Below are positions 1-11,484 of a stretch of 64,000 nucleotides of DNA, piece after piece (within the stretch, counting starts at the first letter, position 1; each line of letters opens with the position of its first letter). The DNA comes from Phragmites australis (lineage: Eukaryota > Streptophyta > Magnoliopsida > Poales > Poaceae). The notes under the pieces were generated by a model that was given only the letters and a program-made list of their open reading frames with translations, did no database searches and was not told where the DNA came from. The stretch spans positions 22,355,819 through 22,419,818 of the forward strand of contig NC_084924.1 of the NCBI RefSeq assembly GCF_958298935.1. The letters run 5' to 3'. The position numbers and the translations under genes are program-made.

Positions 1-678
1 TAAAGCTAACGGCACCAACGGATGGTGTTTAAATGATGAAAGTGGTATATGGCATCTGGGCACCTCTCCCGACCTACCCTAGCACCGCCCTCATCTTTTC
101 TCATTCTCACATCTAATCCAACCCTACATCATAATTATAAATATGAACAATACTAAGTAAGCCCTAAGCTCGCGAACAACGGCCGCACTGTCGCTCGACT
201 TCTACTGAGGACCTAAGCATTGCTAAGCATTTCGAACCGTTATAGTTAGACATCGACAATATCATCCTAGGTTACAAGGAATAGGGATCATCAACAGATC
301 AAGATAGAGGTAATGCAACAATACAGGTTCTACCCACATGACTCAACATTGACTCCCTAAACATGCAAACATACATAAAGTATAATTTACAAATGAGACT
401 CCATTCAATTTGAAAAAAGGATGCAATATGCTTAGTTGCTTGCCTTGGTGCTAAGCTTAATCACAATTCACAGTAATGAAATCCGGATCACCCTCGATCA
501 CGCCCGCGTTACCCTCTAGTCCTTCCTTCACTAGAGAAGAACCTATTCAATGTGATGAGCATGGATGAGGTGCAGAGATGTATGTTGCCAGATGCATAAC
601 AATATAAGAAGTAGCACATGTACAACTTCAAGGTACAAAACATGCGAAGAAACAACGAAATTATGATATGAGTAACAT

Positions 679-1025
679 CGGAACATCCGGTATAACATCG
701 GAACTTCTGACTTACGTCGGAATTTTTGACTTGGAAGTCAGAACTTTCGATCGATTGTACATTTTAAACCTTTTCAATTATTGGTGCTTGGTTAGCAAAA
801 CATTTAATCGAAAGTTCCAGTATGGAGATCGGAACTTCCAATCGTGTCAGAATATCCAGCACTTCTCAAAAAATTGATGCTCGGTTAGCAATTCTACTTA
901 ATCGGAAGTTCTGGTATTTAGACTGGATCTTCCGACCTGGTCAAAAACTCTGGATTTATATAGGGCCATCACTTGGGTTAACTCGAGTGCAAACCAGAAC
1001 TTCCGATATACATATCGGAACTTCC
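679..1025. repeat. Cluster of dyad motifs TCGGAACTTCCGA
   Basis: Diverged copies of a short near-palindrome, consensus about TCGGAACTTCCGA, recur at irregular spacing on both strands inside LTR C copy 1. Clear examples lie near 675-690, 703-713, 826-840, 901-912, 985-998 and 1013-1026. The same place in sister LTRs holds a different dyad motif. No function is known to me. Confidence 0.65.
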
Positions 1026-1203
1026 AATATTGTTGGGGGAAAATTAAACTAGTCTAAGGATAATGGTTGAAGATTACCATCCAGGTCCCTCCAGAGCCTT
1101 GATCTCCGGACCCTTAGTTAAAAGCTTGACCTCCGAAGTCATCAGATCCCTTCACAGTACTCCTTCGTACCTGCGAAGCCTTCCGTTAGCTTAACCGGCT
1201 TGG

Positions 1204-1350
1204 TCTCTTGAAGGCTTAGCCTCCCAAAAACCCGACCTCCCAAAGCCTCAATCCCCCAAAGCTCCGGCCTCTTGAAGCCCTAGCCTTCCGGAGTCCTGCT
1301 TCCCAAAGCTTTCACCTCCCGGTTCCATGCCTCCCGAGGCCCCCACCTAG
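1204..1350. repeat. 16-bp tandem array in LTR F
   Basis: About eight to nine diverged 16-bp units with core CCTCCCAAAGCCT run in tandem, for example at 1220, 1236, 1252, 1268 and 1284; two later units are 15 bp. The same array, reverse-complemented, is at 43533-43644 in a related LTR. Confidence 0.7.
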
Positions 1351-1725
1351 GGCTCCTCGGGCTACCTTCCTGAAGGCTACAAGATGAGTTAGAAGGCCTT
1401 AGGAAAGATCTACTGGAAGGGGAGCACCGATCATACTTTTCCTGCAATGAAGTGATCGGCATTAAAAGCCTAGGCTAATGGACGCCGCTGTGACACCCCG
1501 GCGTGATGGAGGCTATCCTGACACCCCTAACAGTGCGGCATCGGGCCGCAATCGGTGATCGGCTTGCCGCATTCCAGGGGGCAGGCACCACAATAGTTAC
1601 CACAGCGGATCTTTATGTCCACCGATCGGGTAGAAAACAGTTATCCGGGATAAGGCCCAGTAATTCGGTCAGATCCCAGATATTTGTACATTATGATAAC
1701 TTGTACGCCAAGCTACGCACGGCCC

Positions 1726-1733
1726 TATAAATA
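1726..1733 (+). promoter_or_regulatory. TATA box of solo LTR F
   Basis: TATAAATA followed by a GC-rich AGGAGGCC leader, about 235 bp before the LTR end, is the usual place for the U3/R promoter of grass gypsy LTRs. Activity is not shown by sequence. Confidence 0.5.
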
Positions 1734-3003
1734 GGAGGCCATGGTCCTCTAGGCAGGGGACGGGCAAGACAGCAAAAAAAGACACAAAGGTGAAAACACA
1801 CCAAGTCACGTTGTGATACTCCTCCTAGAGCAATCCATTTTTTCTACCATCAATACATTCGTGATGTTCCTTTCTCTTAAACTTCGTCTCCAAGATTGAG
1901 TCTCCTCATTAGAAGAAACTCTCGCCGTACTTGCTGGGGCAAGACGAACTCTTGCTCCAACAGATACCTTCCAGAACTATGTTTTCGCGACGTTTTCTTG
2001 ATCGCTTCGATTTGCATGTTAAACCTTGAACCACCTAAGCAGGCATAGGCTCTAATACACTGGTTCTAGACCTAATGCACTCACTGGAACCACAAGAAAA
2101 TAGCTCAAACTCATCTAAACCTTCATTCTAGTACTATACTCTCAAGAACAAATATGCATCAACTTTCTTCAATTTTGCAGCTCCTAAACTCAAAATCTAA
2201 CCAATCAAAACATGCATTCTCACAAGGATAATCGAGGAGACTTACTGAAATCTTTGCCAAAGCTTGCGTCCGTCAATTTGGGGAAGAAACAAAGGAATGG
2301 CTTGGAGAAGAGAGAGCAAACTTGCTGAAAATTTCAGAACAACAAGGGGTGACGAAAATGATTTGTGAATCAACCAAACCACATGGATGCAAGAGATTTT
2401 TGGGTGGATAGAGAGCTAAGACCTTGGGGAACATGGTGGTATAACATGCATGCCTGGATTTGGTGTTCTTGGGGTGGGATTTAGGTGGAGAGTGAGAGGG
2501 TTTGAGAGAGGGAGAGAGTAGAGGTGCTGCTGCTCTTGCCCTTACTGTTGTGGCCAGTTGGGAGAGGGAGAGCAAGAGAGTGAGTGAGGAGAGAGGTAAG
2601 GGGTGGGGCTGCTGCAGCCCAAAGAGAGGGAGAGGTAGTGGGGCCGACCAGGGGTCCCACATGTTAGAGAGATAGGAAAAAGTCCAGCTGAAATTCTAGT
2701 TTCTTTCTCTCCCTTTTATTAATAACCCAAAAGGTAATCTAAAGCTCTAAAAAATCTACCGATTTGTGGGTCGCCATATACGAAACGAGATGACCCCAAT
2801 TTTTAAAATTAAATTCACCCAAAAACTTAGGTGAGAGTTATATTAACGAAAAATCTAATGTCGGTTAATTTTCAAAACACAAAGCAAAAACCAAACCACC
2901 ATTTGAATTAACAAGCAAAAAATCCAACATGCTTATCAAATAAACATGATGATTATGATGCTAAATTATGCTTAATGACATGATTAGGAATTAGGATGTG
3001 ACA

Positions 3004-3310
3004 ATGTCTGAGCTAGTCCTAGTGGTGCCTTATGAGCAAGGGTGCCACTGGCATTTTGTTTTATTATTGTCTTTCCACTGTGTATGGAAACTTTGATAGT
3101 AATGAGGAACTAGAATTGTGAAACAAGGTATGTAATATTAGTTGAAGTCTTTGTACTCTATTTATATCTTGTAATAAAACTATGTTGTAAACGGTATGTG
3201 ATACGATCTTGGGTTTTGTTGAGCATATATCAGGACTACTAGAATTGCTCTCGTTTTAACCGAATAGTGGCTGCGATGGATGTTTTTAGATAAATGTTAC
3301 CACATGACAA
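3004..3310 (+). mobile_element. Inverted fragment of LTR family C
   Basis: This piece is the reverse complement of the 3' part of the family C LTR at about 46885-47150. Shared landmarks are the CTCGTTTTAA(C/T)CGA block at 3249 and the GGTGCC..GGTGCCAC block near 3025-3050. It directly abuts the 5' end of LTR C copy 1 at 3003 in opposite orientation, so the junction joins two inverted LTR pieces. Nothing in it looks coding. Confidence 0.55.
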
Positions 3311-4302
3311 ATCAAATGACGGATGTGTGTTAGCTCTTATCTTCATAGATAGCCAATACTGTCGATTCAGCCAAGTGCTCTTATCTTTATAGATAGCCAA
3401 TTTCAAATAGCAATTCACATATCTTTATAGTGGTTTTTACTCATTAACATCTAAGTCTCTGCAACATGAAGAGATTATTTTGATTTGTAAATTCATGGTT
3501 GTCACAATGACATATAGGTCTTCATCAAATCTACATGTCATTGTATCATAAACATAACTTTATAATATTAAAATAATATATTAATTTGTAGGTCACACAT
3601 GTTAATGAATCAATCAATCTTTTCTATCATTTCATGTGAAGCCCTAGTTCCTAAATCTTCATCTTTCTTTGAAAGAAATCCAGTCAATTATGTTCTTGTT
3701 GTCTAGCCCAATCAAATCCCAATCCTCGTTTTATTTCTTTTATTTGCAATTTAGAGTTTATTTAGTATATGATGTTGTTTTTGTTTGTCGATAGAATTCG
3801 TGATTAGTTGACAACGCTTCAGATCAGTTCGAGGGACTTCAAGACCAAGGTTTCAACAACACTGAGCAGCATTGGGAATAAGGCAAGTCTACTCTTTGAT
3901 CATCTTGAACCTATGTTTTTAAATGTTCTGTCAATTTGATGGGTGAGACCTATGTTAGGGTTTTACCTAGATATTCCCTTTTCATTCGTTGCAGCCTATG
4001 TGGTTTATGGTTAGATGTCTTGTGGGTAGAGTTGCTTAGTCATGCTGTCAGAATGTTGGGAAGAGTCATATACATGATTAGTGGAGTTATGAAATGGTAA
4101 TGATGAATTTGTTATAGTAACATGGAACCCTAGGACTTGGCAAAAGAATGGGTTTGGTGATGATGATTCAGGTGGTGGGCCTGTGGATACGTTCCAGGCA
4201 GAGATGTTAGGTTGGTTATTTCCCAGTTGAATGTTGGATAGTTGGAGAGTCATTACCCAAGTGTCACATATAAGGACCGGTTTGTGGAGCAACAACCCAA
4301 GA
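3311..4302. other. AT-rich filler and probable LTR leader
   Basis: No gene is seen. From about 3810 to 3960 the order of motifs (GAGGGACTTCAAGACCAAGG, then an AAGGCAAG, then CCTATGTTAGGGTTT) resembles 36470-36630 in another LTR, so 3790-4302 is probably the 5' part of LTR A. 3311-3790 is AT-rich with two copies of a TCTTATCTT(C/T)ATAGATAGCCAA phrase (near 3337 and 3377) and is otherwise unassigned. Confidence 0.35.
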
Positions 4303-5106
4303 ATTACCATACCAACCCCGAGGTCGATATGGGTAAGGCTTAGCATATTGGTTAGACACCTGGCTGGTATTCGTTGGAGTACCAGGACCTAATCAATGGA
4401 CAATGCTTCATAGTGATCTCCTGGTAGCACACCATTGGCATGTGTTAAGTGTCTTGCAAACACGGCAACACGAAAATCACGACTTGTGGGGAAAGCTAGA
4501 CAACCTCTGTAGAGTGTAAAACCTAATATATCTGTCATGCTCAGGGTCATGAGAGATTTAGATCCTCACATGATTAGTTGGTTATGGTTATGGTTATGGT
4601 TTACAAGGTGGGTAGCCTTGGGTGTGGGATAAAAGTTGGATTAATTGAGTTAAATTCACTTAATAATTGTTCAATGCTTTGAAAGTACTCACATTTATGC
4701 AAATAAACCCTTGTGTTAGCCTGTCATTGTTATAAGCCTGCATCACATTATTCTCCTGTATACTTGCTGAGCGCGTCATGTGCTCACACTTGCTATTTTC
4801 CCTATGCCATGCGACATGTGTGGGCTGCTCAGTGAGTGAAGATGTTGAAGACTATCAAGACGAGGTTATGACGTTCTAGCTGCGTGTCTCCCGGTTGGTT
4901 GCCTGCGGTGTTGTTTGGGCACCAGTGCTTTTGTTCGGCTGCAGATATCTTTATAGAAGACAATATATGTCAATTGCTGTAAGAGTTAACATTTATTTAA
5001 TAAAGTATTGTTTTTGTTACTTCACATGTGACATCATTATGTGTGTTGAACATCCTGAGCACATATAAGCCGCATCTGGTTTTGGCCGTTAAAATTGGAT
5101 GTGACA
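4303..5106 (+). mobile_element. 5' LTR (3' part) of gypsy element A
   Basis: This stretch matches 8367-9172 almost base for base for 800 bp, ends in GGATGTGACA, and is followed four bases later by a tRNA-Met primer site. These three facts mark it as the 3' part of a 5' LTR. It holds the conserved dyad region near 4760-4800 (TTGCTGAGCGCG...GTGCTCAC). The LTR start was not located because the left part has diverged or been replaced. Confidence 0.75.
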
Positions 5107-5110
5107 GAGG

Positions 5111-5122
5111 TGGTATCAGAGC
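5111..5122 (+). other. tRNA-Met primer binding site
   Basis: TGGTATCAGAGC is the complement of the 3' end of plant initiator tRNA-Met and is the primer site of many Ty3/gypsy and Ty1/copia elements. It lies 4 bp after the LTR end at 5106, which fixes the LTR boundary and the element's orientation. Confidence 0.85.
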
Positions 5123-5731
5123 CGTACTAACCGTAGGACGCAAGGCTAGATAGAATGATCATGCCATAAGGTTATATTTTAAAATCCTATTTTGAAAAAT
5201 CCATCCCCATGCTTTTCTGACCCCTCAGTTTCTCTCTCTACTTACCTACTCCAATCTATTGAGCAAAATAAATTTCCAACACTCCCTCTATTTCAAAACT
5301 TTTAGTTGTTGATCCACTGGTTACTCTGATCGAGAAGGATGCCCTTAAAGATCTCACTTGACGCTTCTACCTCGTATGAAGATTCCGATGATGAAGATGA
5401 AGACCCTTCGCTACAAGGAAGAATCATCTACCGTAACACTGAAGACATGAAGATCTACCTCCGCGTCGCCCTCGGTTTTAGTTTTTGAGTCATAGGAGGA
5501 TTTTCCCCATGTTTTTCGAAAATGTTAGAGCAATGTTAGGTCATGTGTTTGTGTTGTGTGCCTTGTGTGATTTGGTTTTTCTGATTGAGTGCTGGAATGC
5601 GTTGTGGGATGTTGTAGCATCTGCTAACAGCAACATTCTTTATATATATATCTATAACTAATAATATAGTTGGTTTTCTCCTTCTAGCCCTTTCTCTTCT
5701 TACCCCAACATTCCTCCGCAATCCTAATCAG

Positions 5732-6759
5732 ATGGTGAACTCGAAGGAAGGTCAGCTTGGTCAAGGTACAAACAACAACAACAATGACAACAACTAGCAG
5801 ATGCCACCTTAATTCAACAAGAAACAACTTTTGGTGACACAGACTCAGATCCTTCAAAGCATAGCTCAGAATATGGTAAGTCTGCAGCAAATCACTAAAA
5901 CCTTGAGTGCAAAAGACGAGCGTAGACAACATAGCAGTAAAGAGAAGATGAAGATACCCTCCCACAATAGCAATCAGGAAGCAATTCTCATCTTCAGACA
6001 ATAAAACCCCTGCGGCATCAAGATCAGACCCAATAAATTGATGATCAAGGACAGAACTCCCAGGACCAACATAACACCCGGACACAAAGCAGTTTTCAGT
6101 ATCTCAACCTCAGTGATTGGGTGATTACCTACAATAAATTTCAACTGAACAGATCCAAACGTTTCAAGAAGTGCAAAAATCAAGTTGGACCAGTGCAACA
6201 AGGCAATCCCAGCAATCAAGAAAAGGAGGATGCCGCAGGAAAAGCCCTCCTCCCATGCCCCAATATTCAGATTTCCCATTCTACAAATCTGGGTGAAAAC
6301 AAACTCCAGAGTTCTTCTACAAAGAAAAGAGTGTGTTTCTGCTGTGGGGATCCTACGCACAAAACCAATAGATGTCCCAAGAAGTTTTTCGCCTGGAATT
6401 GGATCAACCATCAACCACTGATGAAGACCTCAGTTCAGCATTCAGACCGTCGTGACTTTCAAGTTGTAACTCAAAACAGTCCGAATCAACAGTATAACAT
6501 CAAGCACAAAGAAGCTCAGTACAAGCTTAAACCCCAAACACCTGTTCAGCGCTCAGATTACCAAACATCTCGTTCTACTCCATCTGTCACTCCTCAAGCC
6601 AAGAATAGCTTAGTTACTCCCTCTACAGGCAAAGGATGCTTCCATTGTGGAGAGGAAGGGCATTATGTGAATATGTGTCCTAAGAAGTATCCAGGACTGG
6701 TCAATATCAACACTCTAAAGCCTACTCAGTCTCAACCCCAAGCATGTAATGGAAGTTAG
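5732..6759 (+). pseudogene. Broken gag with two CCHC zinc knuckles
   Basis: Gag packages the element RNA. Reading starts at ATG 5732 with a Gln/Asn-rich leader typical of grass gypsy gag, but two codons in that leader are TAG and TAA where Gln is expected, and the frame is lost before 6121. From 6121 to 6759 a 212-codon frame stays open. It has two CX2CX4HX4C knuckles: CFCCGDPTHKTNRC at about 6337-6378 and CFHCGEEGHYVNMC at about 6637-6678. The leader-to-knuckle distance is short, so most of the capsid domain seems deleted. Two overlapping minus-strand frames of 133 and 146 codons are shadows. Family assignment is firm; function is lost. Confidence 0.75.
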
Positions 6760-7482
6760 ATGCCGTTCAGAACAATTGTGGATAGAAAAAAAATTTGACC
6801 GTGGAAAGGTCAACTATGTCACTCCAAGAAGAAGCTTAGTGAGCACCAAGAAGTTGAGAGTGATAAATCACATGTCAAATGCAACCTTGCAATAACGTGG
6901 ATCCGATGTCATCTCTTAGTATCAATGAACCATATTGCTTAAAGTATAGTCTGTGTTAAGATTTTAATGGAAGTTTTGATGCCCCTCGTTCCACTTGAGA
7001 ATTTTTTATGTTCCTCTATCCTATCTCTAGTTTGTCGATACCACAAGTACTAGAAAAGTGTGAATTTGTTCGTTTTAAGGGGGTAGATTTTCTAGACAAT
7101 CTCTTGGTTCTGGACCCAAAGACAAATATTGGAAACAGCTAACCAGCAAGTTTAATGGAGTATTATGGTGTGCCAAAGGAAGGACAATACTCAGAAGCTA
7201 CACTACGATCCCAGAAATGTCTGTCAAGAACAAGTACCCTTTCCTTGGAATTAAGATAAGCCTCAGTAAGTCATCAATGATAACGAGGTCCGCCAAGGTC
7301 AACTAACAAATGAGAAAGCCGTCAGTCGCAAAGTAAACAAAGCATGTCAAATCAATAAGGGTACCATCCAGGAGAAAAGGTATTTTGGAAAGTGAGAAGA
7401 AAAGTTTGAAGATCAAGTTCCCTTATCTCTTCTCTGATCTGCCCGAATCTCGAGAGCGAGATTCCTTTAAGGGGGGTAGATT
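6760..7482 (+). pseudogene. Protease-flank and pol-tail remnants plus polypurine tract
   Basis: In broken frames this stretch reads like the region after gag: a NHMSNATL block near 6870 and a FKGVDFLDNLLVLDP block near 7075-7115 resemble the segment before the reverse transcriptase. Shortly after, a KVFWKVRRKV-like block resembles the end of pol. The reverse transcriptase and integrase core are missing between them. The stretch closes with TTTAAGGGGGGTAGATT (about 7467-7482), a polypurine tract that touches the 3' LTR. Confidence 0.5.
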
Positions 7483-8250
7483 TGTCACAACCTGATTTTT
7501 AGATTTCTCAATTTCTAAAATTTTCCAAGATTAGATTGTATGTTAAATTCAAATTTGAATTAAGGTTTATTGTTTTGTTTGTATGCATTCATGATGAAAA
7601 TAGGCATATAGGCTTTCTTTGGTTTTTATTGGATTTTATTTGAGCTCTTTTGGAGTTTATTAGAATTTATTTGAGATAAAAATTAATTTCCAAAGTTTCA
7701 AAATGTTTTCATAAGCTCAAAATATTTTATTTGGTTTCTAATGTTTTCAAAAACTTGGTGGAGTTTTTCTAGAATTCTTAGATTTGAATTTCAAAAGGAA
7801 AGAAAAAAGAAAATGAAAAACCTATTTTTCTAACCCGGGCCGCCCCTCCCTCCCTTCTCTCCCTTTCGGCCCAGCCTGAGTCGGCCCGTACCTGCCTCTC
7901 TTTCGGCCTAGCCCAAGTCATCCTGTTCCCTCCACCTCGTCGTTCCTCCCCACCTGGGGCACGCCCGCGCTCACGGCGCAGCCCACTAGCCAGCTACTCG
8001 CCCAAAGGTGCTCTGCACCATTCCATCTTTGTCGCAGCCACCGCCACGTGGGCCCATATCGGCGTCGTCTTCCTCCTCGATTCCAACTCGGAGCCGACCG
8101 CGCCGCTACCCCGGGACTCCGTTCCCCGTACGTCTCCCCCCGTCCACCCGATATATATTTCGATCTCGGCTGTGCCTCGATCTGATTCCCATCGCAAGTC
8201 ACTGCTTCCAAGCTTTAATCCACCGAGACGCTATAAGCCTAGAGTCGCCG
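7483..8250 (+). mobile_element. 3' LTR of element A, 5' half
   Basis: TGTCACAACC follows the polypurine tract directly, so 7483 is the LTR start. The first 350 bp are AT-rich; from about 7840 the sequence turns GC-rich with pyrimidine runs and genes-like open frames, as in other LTRs of this window (for example 35520-36050). It stops abruptly at 8250, where a second TGTCACACCC begins. Open frames of 60-97 codons on both strands here have no recognisable product. Confidence 0.6.
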
Positions 8251-9172
8251 TGTCACACCCGGTTTTAACGGATAAAACCATATGCGGCTTATGTGTGCCC
8301 AGGATGTTCAACACACATAAGGACGTCACAGGTGAAGTAACAAAAGCAATACTTCTATTAAACAAAAGAATTACCGTACCAACCACAAGGTCGATATGGG
8401 TAAGACGTAGCATATCGGTTAGACACCTGGCTGGTATTCGTTGGAGTACCAGGACCTAATCAATGGACAATGCTTCATAGTGATCTCTTGGCGGCACACC
8501 ACTGGCGTGGCGTGTGTTAAGTGTCTTGCAAACACGGTAACACGGAAATCGTGACTAATGAGGAAAGCTGGATAACCTGTGTAGAGTGTAAAATCTGATA
8601 TATCAGCTGTGCTCATGGTCATGAGAGACTTGGATCCTCACATGATTAGTGGGTTATGATTATGGTTTTCAAGGTCGGTAGCCTTGGGTGTGGGATAAAG
8701 GTTGGATGAATTGAGTTAAATTCACTTAATAATTGTTCAATGCTTTTAAAGTACTCACATTTATGCAAGTAAACCCTTGTGTTAGCCTGTCATTGTTATA
8801 AGCCTGCATAGCATTATTCTCATGTATACATGCTGAGCGCGTCATGTGCTCACACTTACTATTTTCCCTATACCATGCGACATGTGTGCGCTGCTCAGTG
8901 AGTGAAGATGTTAAAGACTATCAAGACAAGGTTGTGACGTTTTAGACGCGTGTCTCCCGGTCGATTGTCTGCGCTGTTGTTGGGCACTAGTGTTTCTGTT
9001 CCACTGCAGATATCTTTATAGAAGATAATATATGTCAACTGTTGTAAGAGTTAACGTTTATTTAATAAAAGTATTACTTTTGTTGCTTCACTTGTGACGT
9101 CCTTATGTGTGTTGAACATCCTAGGCACACATAAGCCACATTTGGTTTTGGCCGCTAAAACCGGGTGTGACA
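8251..9172 (+). mobile_element. Fold-back LTR A copy with 115-bp inverted ends
   Basis: From 8367 to 9172 this matches the 5' LTR 4303-5106. The first 116 bp (8251-8366), however, are the reverse complement of the last about 115 bp (9058-9172): it opens TGTCACACCCGGTTTTA and closes TAAAACCGGGTGTGACA. The unit is thus a 922-bp piece with long terminal inverted repeats. Flanking five bases (CGCCG and ATGAA) do not match, so it is not a clean insertion. It may be two opposed LTR copies fused by deletion. Confidence 0.65.
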
Positions 9173-9633
9173 ATGAATGACTTAGCCAAAATGATGCCTA
9201 ATCCTGATGACACCGAGAATATGTATGAAGATAATTTGTTTGTTAAGCTTGTGGTGAAACACAAGCATGATGGTAAAGCTAAATCCTCGAAGGCATCGAA
9301 GATTTAGGGATTCATGTTGTTGAGACAATTTTTCAATGATATTCATGACTTTATATAGATAGATTTTCAGTAAAATCTGTCTGGAAGGCTTGCGAAATTG
9401 ACATGTGTGCAGTTATATTAGATACGCACATCTTAATTAGACCCGTCTGTGCGTAGCTATGTTACAGAGGAAGTTGTAACCGTTTAAAATAAACTCGATA
9501 TCATAGACACTTCTCCAGAGACGAAACCAAACTCGTGTATGATAGGTTTAACATCCATATGTGATAACCCATTATGAGGTAGTGAGTACTGCTAATAAAG
9601 AATTTGATGGCATATTATTTTGGAAGGGGCGAA
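9173..9633 (+). other. 3' tail of another retroelement, with polypurine tract
   Basis: A 44-codon frame starts at 9173 and ends at 9307 (MNDLAKMMPNPDDTENMYED...); I do not recognise it, but its place before a polypurine-like GGAAGGGGCGAA (about 9621-9633) and an LTR start suggests the end of a pol gene. The remaining 300 bp are AT-rich with no gene. Confidence 0.35.
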
Positions 9634-10572
9634 TGTAATACCCCAAATTTACATAAATGGGAAAAAGGTTGATCGGGAAATATAAAAAAGGGGCAAAAGT
9701 TGATTTTTTTTAAAAAATATAGCTCAGATAGATGATCCGAGGTATTAGATGCTTAGTTCTCATCGAAATGCATCCATTTTACTACTCCTGTGTCATGTTT
9801 GGAGTTGGGATAAAAAAGTTGCGAAACAAGGTTATGTCTGCAAGGGCCCACACCAAAAGCATAAGGCGCACCATTGTGTGGAAAGGGTTCCTTTTCCCAT
9901 GTTCGCCTTCCCATTCCCACTGGACTCTACAATTCTCTCTCTCTCTGCCCCCGCTTCCCGACTCATCCCCTGCTAGGATCCAACCAACGGCTAGCGACTG
10001 GTGGCCAGGGAGGGGCGCCGCCATGCCCTCTCCCTCTCTAGATCCATATCAGGAGGGAATAAGGAGTGGGAGTCAGGGGCGAGGGAACATCACTGGAGTG
10101 CGACGGCCGGCATTTGACGAGAATGACAACGTCCCATCTCTCTGTTTCCTTAAACCAGATCTTGATTATTTCAGGGTGATTGATCCCCTTCAGCATTTTG
10201 ATTTTTTTGTTTCCCTATTTTCTGTTCACCATTCTCTCTCGTTTTCTACTTTTTTATAGAAGCTTTTGAGGTGATTTTTGGTGTGAAATTTTGTATTTTT
10301 GAAAACTTCTCACAAAATATTTTGTGAAAACTTTTCACAAATCCTTTTTTAAAACTTTTAAAAAAGTTTGGTGAAAAATTTCTATTAAATAATTTTGGTG
10401 ATAATTTCGAATCTAGAATTCTCGCTAAAAATGTTTTAGACCAAATTTGAGTTCACAGTTCAGTTTCTCCTAACATTTTCGAAATTGAATCATTTGATTA
10501 CCTGAAAAGGAAAGAGCCGGGGAACTGGTCTAGCTTGAATGGGAGGGTTGGAGTGGTGCACAAGGGGCCATG
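9634..10572 (+). mobile_element. LTR family G, truncated
   Basis: TGTAATACCCCAAATTTAC follows a polypurine-like tract, as an LTR start should. A GC-rich block at about 9890-10130 gives a 175-codon open frame on the plus strand and an 80-codon frame on the minus strand; neither resembles a known protein, and such frames are usual in grass LTRs. From 10250 the sequence is AT-rich. It is cut at about 10573 by the CACTA element; I did not find the other half. Confidence 0.45.
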
Positions 10573-11484
10573 CACTACCACAGAACACCACATATATAGC
10601 GCCCCATCACTACTAGTTCAACAATAACAGGTACTGTTGATGTATCAATGTCGGTTCTTAAACTCCCATGTGCGAACAACCAATGAAGAGTTAAGAACCG
10701 GTACTGATAGACACTATCAGTGCCGGTTCGATATACCAACTGGCACTGATGATGCATTACAATATAAAGCCCTTCTTCTCCCCTAAGCGCGACCAAAGCC
10801 GCTGCAAGCCAACGGTGATCACCATTTTTGCCATCTCTACGGTTGAATGGTTCAAGATTTGGAGGATTCAAGTGCTCTAAGGTTAATAAGATGATCTATA
10901 TTTCTTTTCTAAATAGATTTAGTTGGTAGATTGCTCTAGGATTGATGGTTGGTGTTTGTATTATGATTATGGATTTAGAGGTGCAATTGAGATCTAATTT
11001 AGAAAAAAATTGCAACTTTGTCATTGTTAGATGTATAGAGATGATCTACATTTGATTCTTAGTTGGATTTAGTTTCTATATTTTGGAATGAGCAAGAGCT
11101 CCAATATGATATAAATTAGAGAAACATCATTATTTTTTCATTGTAGATAATTTAAAGGAGTAGATTAATAGTCACAAGTCAATAGATGTGGGTGCGTACA
11201 ATAAAATCTATGGACAATTACAAATTTTCCACTGCTTGAACCGTTATTATCATTAAAAAATTACAAAAATACTACTAGAACTGCCATTCGAGTGGCATCC
11301 TTGCAAAGAATAAAAAATCATGGAGGTATTTTTCAAATGCCTCTAAAATCTAGCTCCAATTTTCTAGTATGTGGTTTACGTATATTTTTGAAGTCTTGAA
11401 TTTAAATAATAATTCAATGGATTTCCTCTATTTATTAATCAACATAGTGAATTTAACACAATTGATATAATAATGTGTTGTAGG

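Larger units (their letters stand above)
1031..1962 (+). mobile_element. Solo LTR, family F (Tat-like gypsy)
   Basis: The segment begins TGTTGG and ends CCAACA, the inverted ends expected of an LTR, and has no internal region attached. It carries a TATA box at 1726-1733 and a 16-bp tandem array near its start. A related LTR, 43043-43852 on the minus strand, has the same ends, the same array, and is followed by a primer-site-like sequence, which supports the LTR reading. The five flanking bases are AATAT on the left and GATAC on the right; they agree at three of five sites, so a decayed target duplication is possible. It sits inside LTR C copy 1. Confidence 0.65.
1..3003 (-). mobile_element. 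Gypsy-type LTR, family C copy 1 (partial)
   Basis: This is a long terminal repeat read on the minus strand; its 5' end is at 3003, where the minus strand begins TGTCACATCC, and its other end lies left of the window. It is assigned by shared backbone with 15071-18388, 39111-40722 and 46869-50325. The shared blocks are the phrase around 170-240 (clone of 16350-16420 and 47960-48030), a GAG..ATGGATGA block near 550, and an AT-rich terminal block ending in (A/G)TGTGACA. A GC-rich pyrimidine-strand block at about 2470-2660 matches the same position in copy 2. A solo LTR of another family interrupts it at 1031-1962. No gene of its own is visible; open frames here are short and unsupported. Confidence 0.6.
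5107..7482 (+). mobile_element. Internal region of non-autonomous gypsy element A
   Basis: The span from primer site (5111) to polypurine tract (about 7467-7482) is only 2.4 kb, against 4.5-6 kb in autonomous Ty3/gypsy elements. It keeps a gag remnant, a protease-flank remnant and the end of pol, but no reverse transcriptase, RNase H or integrase core. It therefore looks like a deletion derivative that would depend on enzymes supplied elsewhere. Order and orientation agree with the LTRs on both sides. Confidence 0.65.

Noticed and set aside
5684..6414. Minus-strand frames of 133 and 146 codons with hydrophobic stretches
   Set aside because: They lie opposite the gag gene with its zinc knuckles on the plus strand; they have no domain and are shadows.
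7918..8268. Overlapping 60-97 codon frames in the GC-rich part of the element A LTR
   Set aside because: Frames occur on both strands at once and lack domains; such GC-rich blocks are usual in the LTRs here.
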